Source of the DNA: Candidatus Lambdaproteobacteria bacterium RIFOXYD2_FULL_50_16
GTDB taxonomy: Bacteria > SAR324 > XYD2-FULL-50-16
DNA: 38,354 nucleotides
Reading direction: 5' to 3'
Assembly: GCA_001783695.1 (NCBI GenBank)
Contig: MFNE01000010.1
Coordinates: 126,223 to 164,576 of the forward strand
The translations under genes were made by a program, and so were the position numbers. Shown here piece by piece: positions 15,427-24,508 of the stretch (its first letter is position 1; each line of letters begins with the position of its first letter). The notes under the pieces were generated by a model. The model saw nothing but the letters and a program-made list of their open reading frames with translations. It ran no database searches and was not told where the DNA came from.

Positions 15427-17028
15427 TTATTTCGCACCTTTAGAAACCAAATGGCTCGAATACGCCATATCCTCTTTTAGGATGTGGTTTGCCAGCCATC
15501 CTCGCAGAATTTCTAGTAACTGGTCCAGAGTTTTTCTTCCTGCCTTAAACTCCCCTAGGAACTGCTCTACCTGCGAGATAAACTCAATATGTTGTGGCTG
15601 GTGCCTTTCAAAACCAGGATAGCCGAATCTTTCCATCTGGTATTCTTCATACACAAAATGAGAAATCGCATAGTTAGCCAACGAATCGACCAAGTCCATA
15701 TATGACTTGGGAGGTTCGTTTTTAAGTTTGGCTTTGTATAACATGTTGATTAGCTGCACCAACACCTTGTGCTGGTCATCTAGCGAGTCCACCTTGACAC
15801 TATATTCTTGCCTCCAGGGCATATAATCTTCAACCCGTTCTCCTGAATCATATTTGTCGAGTTTCTCAATGATTAGGTTGAGATTGTCTGAGGCCTTTTT
15901 TAGGGTTGCTGTACCCGCAGCCGAGGAATCGACCACTTTGCTCATCTCTGAAAGTAAGACCAAGGTCCGGCTACTGGAGGCCTTTAACTCGTCTGAACGT
16001 TGACTAATTCGGTTTAAACCCTGTGCCTGCGAGGAAACCGATTGGCTTAGTCCGAGCATCTTAGTGGAAACCTCGTCAACCTGGGCAACAATCACTTTTA
16101 GGTCCTCACCTACCTTTGTAACCATTTGACCGCCCTGCTTCACCTCTTGCTGGCTCTTCTCGATCAATTGATTAATCTCAACGGCGCTCGCATTAACCCT
16201 TGTCGCCAGATTGCGAACCTCTTCGGCAACCACTCCAAAACCCTTACCTTGCTCCCCGGCTTTGGCGGATTCGATGGCAGCGTTTAAGGACAACAAATTG
16301 GTTTGATTGGCAATTTGGGATATAGTCACCACAATCCGACTGATTTTTTTACTCGACTCCTCAATCCCGGTCATGGTGCTTATCGCTTCCGCAACCGAGC
16401 GGCTTCCGGCATTGGTTTTTTGTTTAGCCGCTGAAGTTTGTTGTTCCAAGACCAACAACAAATCGGTGATTGATTGACTAGTTTTGGTGAGGCCCTCCAG
16501 CGCTTCGGCAGATTCGCCAATAGTCCGAAAGTCTTCTTGAGCAGTCTGACTGATCTTTTGGGTGGAGTTAAGCACACATTTGGCGTTGATCTGAAAAATC
16601 TCGGCAGAAAGACCTAAACGTACGGACTGCTCCTTAAGCAGGCGAATCATACTTGAGATCTGCTCCACAAAGGTATTAAAGGTGTGAATGGCTCGGGCGA
16701 ACTCTCCCTTTTCGGCTTGAACCAGCTTGTCCTTATTAAGTTTGAGGTCCCCGTTGGTGAGATCACTAATCAGGGTCTGGTAATGGTTCATAGGTTGAAA
16801 AAAAACCTTAATCACCAAAAATCCAATCACCCCCAAACCAAAGGCCGAGGCCAACAAGGAACCCATTATATACTGACGGACCGATTTAATTAATTCCAAC
16901 CCTCCAGGTGCGCCTCCGGCTAGCAGTTCTAAAGCCTCAGACAACATCCCCAGCACCAACATTGCAGGTAAAGCTAGTAGGATAAGGACTACGCAACTTA
17001 TAAGGGCCAATCTAGTTTTTGGAGTCAC
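15427..17028 (-). CDS. Methyl-accepting chemotaxis protein with C-terminal haemerythrin domain
   Basis: About 533 residues. Two membrane segments (about 7-29 and 53-75) flank only a short periplasmic loop, so sensing is probably not periplasmic. A HAMP-like linker is followed by the methyl-accepting coiled coil, with the tip [20 protein letters not shown] and [15 protein letters not shown]. The last 135 residues are a bacteriohaemerythrin domain with ligands in order: DDQHK, SHFVYEE, RHQPQH and NHILKED, a full di-iron set. Binding of O2 to the di-iron centre would control chemotaxis, as in DcrH-type receptors. The start is GTG at 17028, 4 bases after GGAGG; a TTG directly before it at 17031 is too close to the ribosome site. 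Confidence 0.92.
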   Translation of the reverse strand: MTPKTRLALISCVVLILLALPAMLVLGMLSEALELLAGGAPGGLELIKSVRQYIMGSLLASAFGLGVIGFLVIKVFFQPMNHYQTLISDLTNGDLKLNKDKLVQAEKGEFARAIHTFNTFVEQISSMIRLLKEQSVRLGLSAEIFQINAKCVLNSTQKISQTAQEDFRTIGESAEALEGLTKTSQSITDLLLVLEQQTSAAKQKTNAGSRSVAEAISTMTGIEESSKKISRIVVTISQIANQTNLLSLNAAIESAKAGEQGKGFGVVAEEVRNLATRVNASAVEINQLIEKSQQEVKQGGQMVTKVGEDLKVIVAQVDEVSTKMLGLSQSVSSQAQGLNRISQRSDELKASSSRTLVLLSEMSKVVDSSAAGTATLKKASDNLNLIIEKLDKYDSGERVEDYMPWRQEYSVKVDSLDDQHKVLVQLINMLYKAKLKNEPPKSYMDLVDSLANYAISHFVYEEYQMERFGYPGFERHQPQHIEFISQVEQFLGEFKAGRKTLDQLLEILRGWLANHILKEDMAYSSHLVSKGAK

Positions 17029-17221
17029 CAATCCTCCGTTGGTATTTTATTTTACGCTCCTCAGAACCCTAGCCGAACATCCAAGGATCTGCAAGACAAA
17101 ATAAGTTTCATAAAACTTGTCCTGCTTTACCCCTAGGTATTTTACCCGGTTTTTATGAGAAGGGAGGAATGGCCATTGGGAGGATAACCGATCTAACCTG
17201 ATACCCCTACTAGGGGAAACC

Positions 17222-18604
17222 TTAGCTATAAAAATGATGGGGAAGCCAGAGGATTAATTGCGGGAAAAACCAAAGGATAACCAAGAGCACCAATTGAATC
17301 CCAATAAAGGGCACCACCCCTCGATATATCTCCAAAGTGGTAACCTCTTTAGGGGCAACGCCACGCAGATAAAACAGGGCAAAACCAAAGGGGGGGGTCA
17401 AGAAACTGGTTTGCAGGTTAATGGCAATCATCACCCCCAACCAAATCGGGTCAAGCCCTAGGGTTAACAAAATCGGCCCAACAATAGGGACCACCACAAA
17501 GGTAATCTCGAAGAAGTCTAAAAAGAAGCCCAGCACAAACATAACCGCCATGACCATCAAAAAGGCTCCCGTCACCCCGCCGGGCAAGCCCACCAAAAAT
17601 CGACCAACAATCTCATCGCCCGCAAATCCCCTAAAAACCAAAGAAAACAAGCTGGAGCCAAGTAGAATCACAAAAACCATGCCGTTTATTTCGGCGACTG
17701 CTTTGAGCACGGCCCTTAGGTTTTCTCCGGTTAGTTGGCCCTTTTTATAGGCCATTAAAATCGCCCCGACCGAACCCACTGAGGCCGCTTCAGTAGGAGT
17801 GGCGATTCCCGCCAAGATACTGCCCAAGACCCCAATAATCAGCAAAATTGGGGGTATCAAAACTTGGATCACCTTAAGGCGTAACTCTCCTTTGACCAGA
17901 ACATCTAACTCTACTTGAGGCACTGCCGGGGCCAAATCAGGAACCAGTTGGGCTGCGACAAAGGCCCAGATCATATACATCAAGACTAAAACCAAACCTG
18001 GGACCAGAGCCCCTAAAAACAAATCGCCAACACTCACTGCAGAGGGGGCAAAGTTGCCTATGGCCAATTGAGCTTGCTGGTGCGCCGAGCCGATCACGTC
18101 GCCTAATAACACTAATATAATGGAAGGGGGAATGATCTGCCCTAAGGTGCCAGAGGCGGCGATAATCCCGCAGGCGAAGCTGGGTCTATATTTATAGCGC
18201 AACATCACAGGCAAACTAATCAGTCCCATGGTGACTACTGTCGCCCCCACAATTCCGGTCGAGGCGGCCAGCAGCGCTCCAACTACACAAATCGAAATCC
18301 CAATCCCGCCCCTGGTCCGGCCAAAAAGCAGGCCTAAGGTTTCTAATAAATCTTCAGATATTTTTGAGCGTTCGAGCATCACCCCCATAAAAATAAACAG
18401 GGGTACCGCGACCAAGGTTTGGTTGGACATGATACCAAAGATACGCTCTGGCAAGGCCCCTAAAAAGGCGGCGTCAAACTGGCCTAAAAAATACCCGCCT
18501 AAGCCAAACAGCAAAGCACTGCCACCAAGACTAAAGGCGACGGGGTACCCCATAATCAAAATCAAAAGGGTAAAACCAAACATTGCCGGAGGAAGCCAAG
18601 CCAT
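17222..18604 (-). CDS. dctM: TRAP transporter large membrane subunit
   Basis: A 460-residue inner-membrane protein with about 12 hydrophobic segments, of the DctM/SiaM family that carries the solute across the membrane with sodium. Marks include LVAVPLFIFMGVMLERSKISEDLLE, GIVGATVVTMGLISLPVMLRYKY, AASGTLGQIIPPSIILVLLGD and IATPTEAASVGSVGA. The late segment LGFFLDFFEITFVVVPI and NLQTSFLTPPFGFALFY are also typical. Its ATG overlaps the stop of the dctQ gene by one base. It closes the dctP-dctQ-dctM operon. Confidence 0.95.
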   Translation of the reverse strand: MAWLPPAMFGFTLLILIMGYPVAFSLGGSALLFGLGGYFLGQFDAAFLGALPERIFGIMSNQTLVAVPLFIFMGVMLERSKISEDLLETLGLLFGRTRGGIGISICVVGALLAASTGIVGATVVTMGLISLPVMLRYKYRPSFACGIIAASGTLGQIIPPSIILVLLGDVIGSAHQQAQLAIGNFAPSAVSVGDLFLGALVPGLVLVLMYMIWAFVAAQLVPDLAPAVPQVELDVLVKGELRLKVIQVLIPPILLIIGVLGSILAGIATPTEAASVGSVGAILMAYKKGQLTGENLRAVLKAVAEINGMVFVILLGSSLFSLVFRGFAGDEIVGRFLVGLPGGVTGAFLMVMAVMFVLGFFLDFFEITFVVVPIVGPILLTLGLDPIWLGVMIAINLQTSFLTPPFGFALFYLRGVAPKEVTTLEIYRGVVPFIGIQLVLLVILWFFPQLILWLPHHFYS

Positions 18605-19107
18605 CAGGGATTCTCCACCATACGAATCAGGCTACGAATCATTTGCGATAGGCCTTGGATTAATAGCAGCGTTGGTAAAGCCAAGACTAGGGACTTAAAC
18701 AGGTAAGTCGCCGGAATACCGCCACTTTCGGCACTGCCTTCAAAAACCGACCAACTTTGCCCGACAAACTCCCAACCTTGCCAGAGGATCAAACCACAAA
18801 AGGGGGTGAGCAAAAAAAGCGCCCCTAGGAAATCGACCAGACCTTGTTGTCTTGGGGAAAATTTTTGGTAAAGCAGGTCCACCCGGACGTGAGAACCATG
18901 TAACAAACCATATCCGGCGGTTAGCATAAACAGGGCTCCGTGCAGATAGATTACCGACTCCTGCATCCAAACCCAACCTAAATTAAACAAATAGCGTAAC
19001 ACCACCACCAAAAAAGTGATTCCCACCATCAACAAGATCGACCAAGAAACAATCCGCCCTAAGAAATCGGTAAAACGATCGATTTGGTCAGCCAGCGTCC
19101 TTAACAT
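18604..19107 (-). CDS. dctQ: TRAP transporter small membrane subunit
   Basis: A 167-residue inner-membrane protein with four hydrophobic segments and the DctQ pattern LRYLFNLGWVWMQESVIYLHGALFML followed by YGLLHGSHVRVDLLYQKF. DctQ forms the complex with DctM. It begins 2 bases after the dctP stop and its own stop overlaps dctM, so all three are translated together. Confidence 0.94.
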   Translation of the reverse strand: MLRTLADQIDRFTDFLGRIVSWSILLMVGITFLVVVLRYLFNLGWVWMQESVIYLHGALFMLTAGYGLLHGSHVRVDLLYQKFSPRQQGLVDFLGALFLLTPFCGLILWQGWEFVGQSWSVFEGSAESGGIPATYLFKSLVLALPTLLLIQGLSQMIRSLIRMVENP

Positions 19108-19109
19108 GG

Positions 19110-20243
19110 TTAGGTGAAGGTCAAGGCGCGAGCGAGGCTATAGCCTTCTTCGCCGATTTTGTCCCAGCTAATCGCCCCTTTGCGGAATTGGTCAAAGGAC
19201 TGATAAACCTTGGCCGATAGCGGGTCTCTGGCGGCGGTTTCGGCCACCACTATTTGCGAGACCCGACCCAGCTCTCTAAGGACTGGGTCAGAGAATCGTT
19301 TAAATTGTACCTTGTGTTCGTTGATTAGGGTCATAAGGGCTAGGTTGTTACGCGCCGAATATTCAGCCAGCATGTTGTCGTAAGCCGCGCGGCAACTGAC
19401 CTCGACAATCGCTTGCAGATCTTTGGGTAATTCGTCTAAGGCTTTTTGATTTACAAAACACTCAAGCACCGTTCCTGGCTCATGCCAACCGGGCCAGTAA
19501 TAGTACTTCGCTACCTTATAAAACCCAAAGGCTAGGTCGTTGTAAGGCCCTACCCACTCGGTTGCGTCAATGGCGCCAGATTGCAACGACTGAAATATCT
19601 CTCCACCGGGCAGACTCACCGAAGTGGCGCCCAGTTTATTTAAAACCTCGCCACCCAAGCCAGGCATCCGCATCTTAAGGCCTTTAAAGTCCTCAACCTT
19701 ATTAATCTCTTTATTAAACCATCCCCCCATCTGCACCCCGGTGTTGCCCGCAGGAAAGGGTTTGAGGCCAAACGGGCGGTAAACCTCATCCCAAAGCTCT
19801 TGGCCACCGCCATGGCGAATCCAGCCTATCATCTCTTGGGCATTTAGCCCAAAGGGAACTGCCGAAAAAAATTGGGCCGCTTCGGCCTTGCCTTTCCAAT
19901 AATAAGCCCCGGCGTGTCCCATCTGGGCGGTGCCTTTAGAAACCGCGTCAAAGACCTCTAAGGGTGGCACCAACTCGCCTCCCCCATAGACCTTAACCTT
20001 AAGCCGTCCGCCGGAAAGTTCGCCTATGAGTTGCGCTAGGTAATTGGCTCCAGTACCCAGGCCAGGGAAGTTTTTGGGCCAAGCGGTGACCATCTTCCAT
20101 TCAAAATTTTTCCCCAGACTAATCGCCGGAGCCCCTTCTATGGCTTTAGGAGCAGCGTCCTTTTTTTCGCAACCCGCCAGAATCCCGGCAGCGGTCAAGA
20201 GTGCGCCGGCCCCGGCGGCTTTTACTAAATCTCTTCGTTTCAT
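19110..20243 (-). CDS. dctP: TRAP transporter solute-binding lipoprotein, TakP/LctP-like
   Basis: A 377-residue periplasmic binding protein. The ATG at 20243 is chosen because GGAG lies 5 bases before it and because it starts the Tat signal MKRRDLVKAAGAG, ending in the lipobox ILAGC. A longer frame to 20312 lacks support. The mature protein has FEWKMVTAWPKNFPGLGTGA, MRMPGLGG with the conserved substrate-binding Arg, and DATEWVGPYND. These fit the TakP/LctP group, which binds 2-oxo acids, lactate or similar carboxylates together with a cation. A Tat lipoprotein is less common than a Sec-exported soluble form. The exact ligand cannot be read from sequence. Confidence 0.92.
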   Translation of the reverse strand: MKRRDLVKAAGAGALLTAAGILAGCEKKDAAPKAIEGAPAISLGKNFEWKMVTAWPKNFPGLGTGANYLAQLIGELSGGRLKVKVYGGGELVPPLEVFDAVSKGTAQMGHAGAYYWKGKAEAAQFFSAVPFGLNAQEMIGWIRHGGGQELWDEVYRPFGLKPFPAGNTGVQMGGWFNKEINKVEDFKGLKMRMPGLGGEVLNKLGATSVSLPGGEIFQSLQSGAIDATEWVGPYNDLAFGFYKVAKYYYWPGWHEPGTVLECFVNQKALDELPKDLQAIVEVSCRAAYDNMLAEYSARNNLALMTLINEHKVQFKRFSDPVLRELGRVSQIVVAETAARDPLSAKVYQSFDQFRKGAISWDKIGEEGYSLARALTFT

Positions 20244-20645
20244 CTGGGCTCCATGACTTAGGGTTATCGGGCACCAGCTTAACGAGTTGGCCCCGACTTT
20301 GAAAAGGGGCAACTTGCGTTAGGTTTTTAAGGGTGAAGGATTTAGCTTTCAGCATCGCAACTTTCTTTTTTGAATATTTACTCTAGTTGATTAAACCTTT
20401 ACTAGCGAACTATTCAGGGTATTTTTCGCAGCAAAACTCAAAAACTTTTTAGTTATTTTACCGATTTTGCCCCATTTTGCCGGAAAAGATGTTAGTCAAA
20501 AGCCCTTGGCTTTGAATAGTCTCGGCAAAGGTACTTTGAATTAACTGGTTTTTTGGCTTTTTGCAAAAATCTCCTGGTCAAAGGGTCCGCTATTGATGGG
20601 GTTTAACCTTAACCTAATTCTCATAAAAACTATTCTTTTATTTCA
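20244..20645. other. Divergent intergenic region between dctP and the hybrid kinase
   Basis: This stretch of about 400 bases is AT-rich with T runs and should carry the promoters of the TRAP operon (-) and the hybrid kinase (+). I see no convincing gene, no clear dyad operator and no confident -35/-10 pair. Confidence 0.5.
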
Positions 20646-22400
20646 ATGAAGAGTAAAAAGCACCTTTTCGAATTGACCCTTTGTCTCACCCTGGGATTAG
20701 TCGTTTTTCTCCTTGCCAGCAGTTTAGAGTTTTTTGAGTCTAAAAATAGGGCGGCTGAAACTGGGTTTTGGGAGGCAGAAGAGTTCGTTTTGCTTTTGTT
20801 GAGTTTACTTGGCGGTTTTGGGCTGTTTAATTGGCACCGGTTACGCGCGCTTTTAGCCCAAAGCCAGCTCACCCAACAAAATGAAGTCCAAATTCTCTTA
20901 GACAGACAGAAGACAGATCACGCAAAAAACCTTTTTTTTAACACTTTAGGCCATAGCCTTCGCTCTCCTTTAGGTGCGGTCAACAGTATCACCCAATTGC
21001 TTCAACAACCGCAATCCTTAGATGCCGATGGTCCGGCGATGGTCGAGGCGCTTGCCCGCAATACAGGGGAATTAAATGAGGTTGTTGCTAACCTGCTGGA
21101 ATATGTAGAACTCGAATCGACCCCGATCGTTTTGGTTCAAGAGCCCTTTGGGTTAATCGAGTTGTTAAACAATCAGGTCAATCCCTTTGCCAACCTAGCC
21201 GCAGCCAAGGGACTGTTATTTTATTTTGACGTTCCCACCCTCCCTAAATCTCTGTTATTAGGGGATCCACAACGGCTGGCGCTGGTACTACGAAACCTCT
21301 TGAGTAACGCCCTTAATTTTACCGAAGACGGCCAGATTTGCCTAGCTGTAGCACCACCCCCCCACTCACTCGAAGGCCAGATTAGCTATGAATTTAAGAT
21401 TATTGATTCAGGGATGGGAGTTAACCAAAGGGGCCCCCTCTTTGACTCGGCCCATTTGTCTCCCCCCTCGACTAGTGGAACCGGATTGGGGATATTGATT
21501 GCCCGCCAGATTATTCAGGCCATGGGGGGTAAACTTAAGGTTGAACCGGCCCCCCAAGGTGGATCAATCTTTAGTTTTACCCTTTCCTTTGCCAAAGGTC
21601 CAAACTACCCAACTCCCCCCTTGAATGTCTTGAGAACCCTGGTTTACGAGCCTAACCCTGGCCTGGCGTCAGTAGCTCACAAGGCCTTAACCTTTGGGGT
21701 TTGCTGCCAGCAGGAGCAAACGTTTTTAAACTTAGCCACTCAAGGCAACTTTGACCAATTGGTAATAGAAGGTTTTTTTGACCCAGAAAAGGGCCTAGAC
21801 CTAGCTCGCCAACTGGCAGAGCGTATCCCACATAAACCGCGTCTGTTCCTCAAATCCCCGCGATTTGTCTTAGCGCCAGAGGAAGCCCACTGGATCACCA
21901 GTGCTCAAAATCACCCTCTACCCGTCGGATTTTTTAACGACTTAAACTTAGATGCTAAAGAGCAAAAATCAGCAACCCCGCAAGGCCCCCGTGTGCTTCT
22001 CGTGGACAGCAACCCAACAGACCGAACTATTTTGGGGAGGCACTTACAAGCCTTAGGCGCCCAAGTGACCTTGGCTAACTCTGGTAGTAGAGCCATCATC
22101 GAGCTAGAAGACCGGCCTTACGATCTGATGTTAATTGATTTAGACCTGCCTGAAATGAATGGGCGCGAGACCTTGGCTATGATCAAAAAAAGAATATCCG
22201 CACCAATGCCTAAAACCGTGGGGATTAGCAAACTATCTGAAGCAGAAGGGAAATTTTTAGCTAAAAGTATGGCGATTGACGGTTTTTTGGCTAAGCCGGT
22301 CACTTTGTCTGGGATCACGGAACTTTTAATTCGTTTAAATCTGCAATCACCTCCAAAAAACTCAACTAGTCCACTCGGCGCTGGTAACCTAGTTGGTTAA
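20646..22400 (+). CDS. Membrane-anchored hybrid sensor histidine kinase
   Basis: A 584-residue protein. Two hydrophobic segments (about 9-28 and 45-62) with only a short outside loop anchor it. The dimerisation domain has H103 in NTLGHSLRSPLGAV, and the ATPase domain has NLLSNALNFTEDG, DSGMGV and GTGLGILIARQI. Residues about 345-430 look like a degenerate receiver without a clear phospho-acceptor. A full receiver follows from about 448 (VLLVDSN) with D498 in LMLIDLDLPEMNG and the lysine in FLAKPVT. The last 35 bases overlap the 3' end of a receiver-only gene on the other strand. No Shine-Dalgarno site is seen before the ATG. Confidence 0.9.
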   Translation: MKSKKHLFELTLCLTLGLVVFLLASSLEFFESKNRAAETGFWEAEEFVLLLLSLLGGFGLFNWHRLRALLAQSQLTQQNEVQILLDRQKTDHAKNLFFNTLGHSLRSPLGAVNSITQLLQQPQSLDADGPAMVEALARNTGELNEVVANLLEYVELESTPIVLVQEPFGLIELLNNQVNPFANLAAAKGLLFYFDVPTLPKSLLLGDPQRLALVLRNLLSNALNFTEDGQICLAVAPPPHSLEGQISYEFKIIDSGMGVNQRGPLFDSAHLSPPSTSGTGLGILIARQIIQAMGGKLKVEPAPQGGSIFSFTLSFAKGPNYPTPPLNVLRTLVYEPNPGLASVAHKALTFGVCCQQEQTFLNLATQGNFDQLVIEGFFDPEKGLDLARQLAERIPHKPRLFLKSPRFVLAPEEAHWITSAQNHPLPVGFFNDLNLDAKEQKSATPQGPRVLLVDSNPTDRTILGRHLQALGAQVTLANSGSRAIIELEDRPYDLMLIDLDLPEMNGRETLAMIKKRISAPMPKTVGISKLSEAEGKFLAKSMAIDGFLAKPVTLSGITELLIRLNLQSPPKNSTSPLGAGNLVG

Positions 22401-22773
22401 GTAGTTCGTATATCGACTTTTCTTTAACAGGTTTGGCCAAATAAAGACTGGCTCCCGCCGCCCGACTGGCCTCGATATCTTCACCTTCATGAAGCGCTGA
22501 AATCATCACGACTTCAACCGGGTGCAACCCCGAATCGCGCTCGGTCTGGCGAATCTTGGCCACCGCCATGTTGCCGTCCATCACCGGCATCACCACATCC
22601 ATAAAGATCAAATCGTAAAGCCGATTTTCCCCTTTTGCCTGCTCGTAACAATCCACCGCCTCTTGTCCGTTAACCGCTTCTTGGCACTGACCAAAGGGTG
22701 ACAACAGGTGACCCAGCATGGAGCGGTTCATCCGGTTGTCATCTACGATCAAAAACTGCGGTTTAGCCTTCAT
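22366..22773 (-). CDS. Receiver-only response regulator
   Basis: A 135-residue receiver with IVDDN (acidic pocket D11/D12), D59 in LIFMDVVMPVMDG, ISALHEG and the conserved lysine in YLAKPVK. The domain resembles receivers of hybrid kinases such as the one encoded by the overlapping plus-strand gene, and it may be its partner in a phosphorelay. The ATG at 22773 follows GAGGGG; a TTG at 22806 would add 11 residues and has AGGA 10 bases upstream, so the start is not certain. The 3' end overlaps the kinase gene by 35 bases, tail to tail. Confidence 0.85.
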   Translation of the reverse strand: MKAKPQFLIVDDNRMNRSMLGHLLSPFGQCQEAVNGQEAVDCYEQAKGENRLYDLIFMDVVMPVMDGNMAVAKIRQTERDSGLHPVEVVMISALHEGEDIEASRAAGASLYLAKPVKEKSIYELLNQLGYQRRVD

Positions 22774-22895
22774 TTCCCCTCGGGTGAATATAGAATTTAG
22801 GTCCAAGTGGGCGGATCCTAGCTGAATTTAACCCGTTTGTTAAGGAAAATATTCCCTTAGGTATATTTCCTTACTTTGAGTTTTTAACAAAGGGC

Positions 22896-23870
22896 TTACC
22901 CCCGCTCCAGGGCGTAAAAAAGCTCTGCTTCGTCCTTGGCCGCGGCTAGGGCAAAGCGGTTTTTTTCTTTAGAGATAAATTTGGCGACCTTAGAGATTTG
23001 CTCTAGGTGAACCTCAGGTTGGTCTTTGGGGCTAATAATCATAAAAATGGTCGAAATCGGCTCTCCACCCACGGGCGAAGCCAGATGGCCCATGGCTTTG
23101 GCTACAATCATCAAGGGTTCTCGGGTCTCCTTGCAATAAACGTGAGGGAGCGAGATTTGGTAGCCAATTAAACTCGAAAACTCGGCCTCTCGCTGATCCA
23201 ACGCGGCCAATAGTTTAAGCTTGTTTAAGGCTGGATGTTCAGCGCAGACCAGATCAAGCATATCTGAAAATAAATCATGTAGGTTTTCTTGTTCACTTAA
23301 AATCACCCACTCGGGCTTTGTGGGTCCTAAAAGTTCGTTTTTAGGGGGTTGCAAATAAAACACTCTGGCGGGCCCACTTTTTTCAGAGGGCGGATCTAAA
23401 AATATTTCGCCATCGATCTCTAAAAGCAGATGGTGACTAGGGACCAGATCGCCCCCTAAAACAATTTGGTCTTCACAGAAGTAGATCAAGGCCGCCGTCG
23501 CAAGCCAAGTCACCAGCATCCCCCCAGGTAAGCAGTCGGGTAATCTCTTTGGCCGCTTAGCGGTAACCTTTGATATCTAAGGTCAGCCCCCCTCACCCAC
23601 CGCGATAGAAATAATCGTGGTCAACCCCTCACCCAACGCCTCTGGATGCACCAAACCCAACTGTTCTGGGCCTAACAAATTGCCACCAATCAGCAAGGGC
23701 ACAATCGCCGTGATCCGTAAACGCTGCGCCAAGACCACCAAAAACACCCCAAAGAAAGAGGCGAAAACAAAGGTGGAAAGCAGGGTATGGCTATTTATCG
23801 GGTCTCGGATTTTTTTTAAAATTGGGCTATAATAATTAGCTTTATAGCGGCAAAGTGACTTATGGGGCAA
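22896..23870 (-). pseudogene. Broken CPA-family cation:proton antiporter with C-terminal PTS-EIIA-like domain
   Basis: The 5' part (23870-23583) encodes the first membrane helices of a CPA antiporter: LSTFVFASFFGVFLVVLAQR, LLIGGNLLGPEQLG and IISIAVG. The frame then ends at TGA. The next frame goes on as GGLTLDIKGYR, stop, AAKEITRLLTWGMLVTWLATAAL, the expected second/third helix. After this a jump leads straight to the cytoplasmic tail (LVPSHHLLLEIDG) and a PtsN/fructose-type EIIA-like domain with GYQISLPHVYC, where the His fits the phospho-site. So a LILF-like stretch is lost, a frameshift and a stop are present, and most of the membrane domain is deleted. It cannot make a working antiporter; the 207-residue tail might still be translated. 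Confidence 0.85.
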
Positions 23871-23956
23871 TGTAAATCGAAAGTTTTGCTCTACTCTTGC
23901 TTGTCGCTTTGCAACCTTGTAGGTTACTCAAAAGCTATTACCCTATAGAGAACCTT

Positions 23957-24415
23957 ATGTCCAAAACCGACGATTTTTTCAACGCCACCGGCGGCAAGCT
24001 TTTGACCTTTTTGTTAGGCGAGCAGGAATATGGCATTCGTATCGACCATGCGCGCGAGGTGGTGGGCCAGATGGCGATTGATAAGGTCCCCCAAACCCCG
24101 AACTATTTGATGGGGGTGACCAACCTGCGTGGCAAGATTGTGCCGGTCCTTAATTTGCGGCTTAAGCTAGGCATGGAAGCGGTGCCCCCCACCGGGGAGA
24201 CCTGTATTATTGTCGTGAGTTTAGGCGGCGCGGAGACGGGCATCTTGGTTGATTTCTTAGTCGGGGTGGTCACCATCGGCCAAGCAGAGTTCACCGAAGG
24301 CCTCGACCTGGGCGAACAGATCGACACCCAATTTATCTACGGCATGGGCAAGATCGACAAACGAGTCATCGCTATTTTGGAGGTTGGGTCGCTGGTGGAG
24401 AGTCTGGATTTGTAG
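23957..24415 (+). CDS. cheW: CheW chemotaxis coupling protein
   Basis: A 152-residue scaffold that joins chemoreceptors to the CheA kinase. It shows the two-barrel CheW fold: LLTFLLGEQEYGIRIDHAREVV, NYLMGVTNLRGKIVPVLNLR with the receptor-contact NLRG(K), and ETGILVDFLVGVVTI. The ATG at 23957 is the start of the conserved part; a longer frame from 23897 has no support. No cheA or cheY lies in the window. It would serve receptors such as the haemerythrin chemoreceptor, which is inference. Confidence 0.93.
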   Translation: MSKTDDFFNATGGKLLTFLLGEQEYGIRIDHAREVVGQMAIDKVPQTPNYLMGVTNLRGKIVPVLNLRLKLGMEAVPPTGETCIIVVSLGGAETGILVDFLVGVVTIGQAEFTEGLDLGEQIDTQFIYGMGKIDKRVIAILEVGSLVESLDL

Positions 24416-24508
24416 GGTTGGGCGGGTTTTAAAAAAATAGCGGCTTAGCCCCCTGTTTTGTTGGTGAATGTTGGGAGGCGGAGTAAGTTTCTTTAAATTG
24501 GGAGGAAA

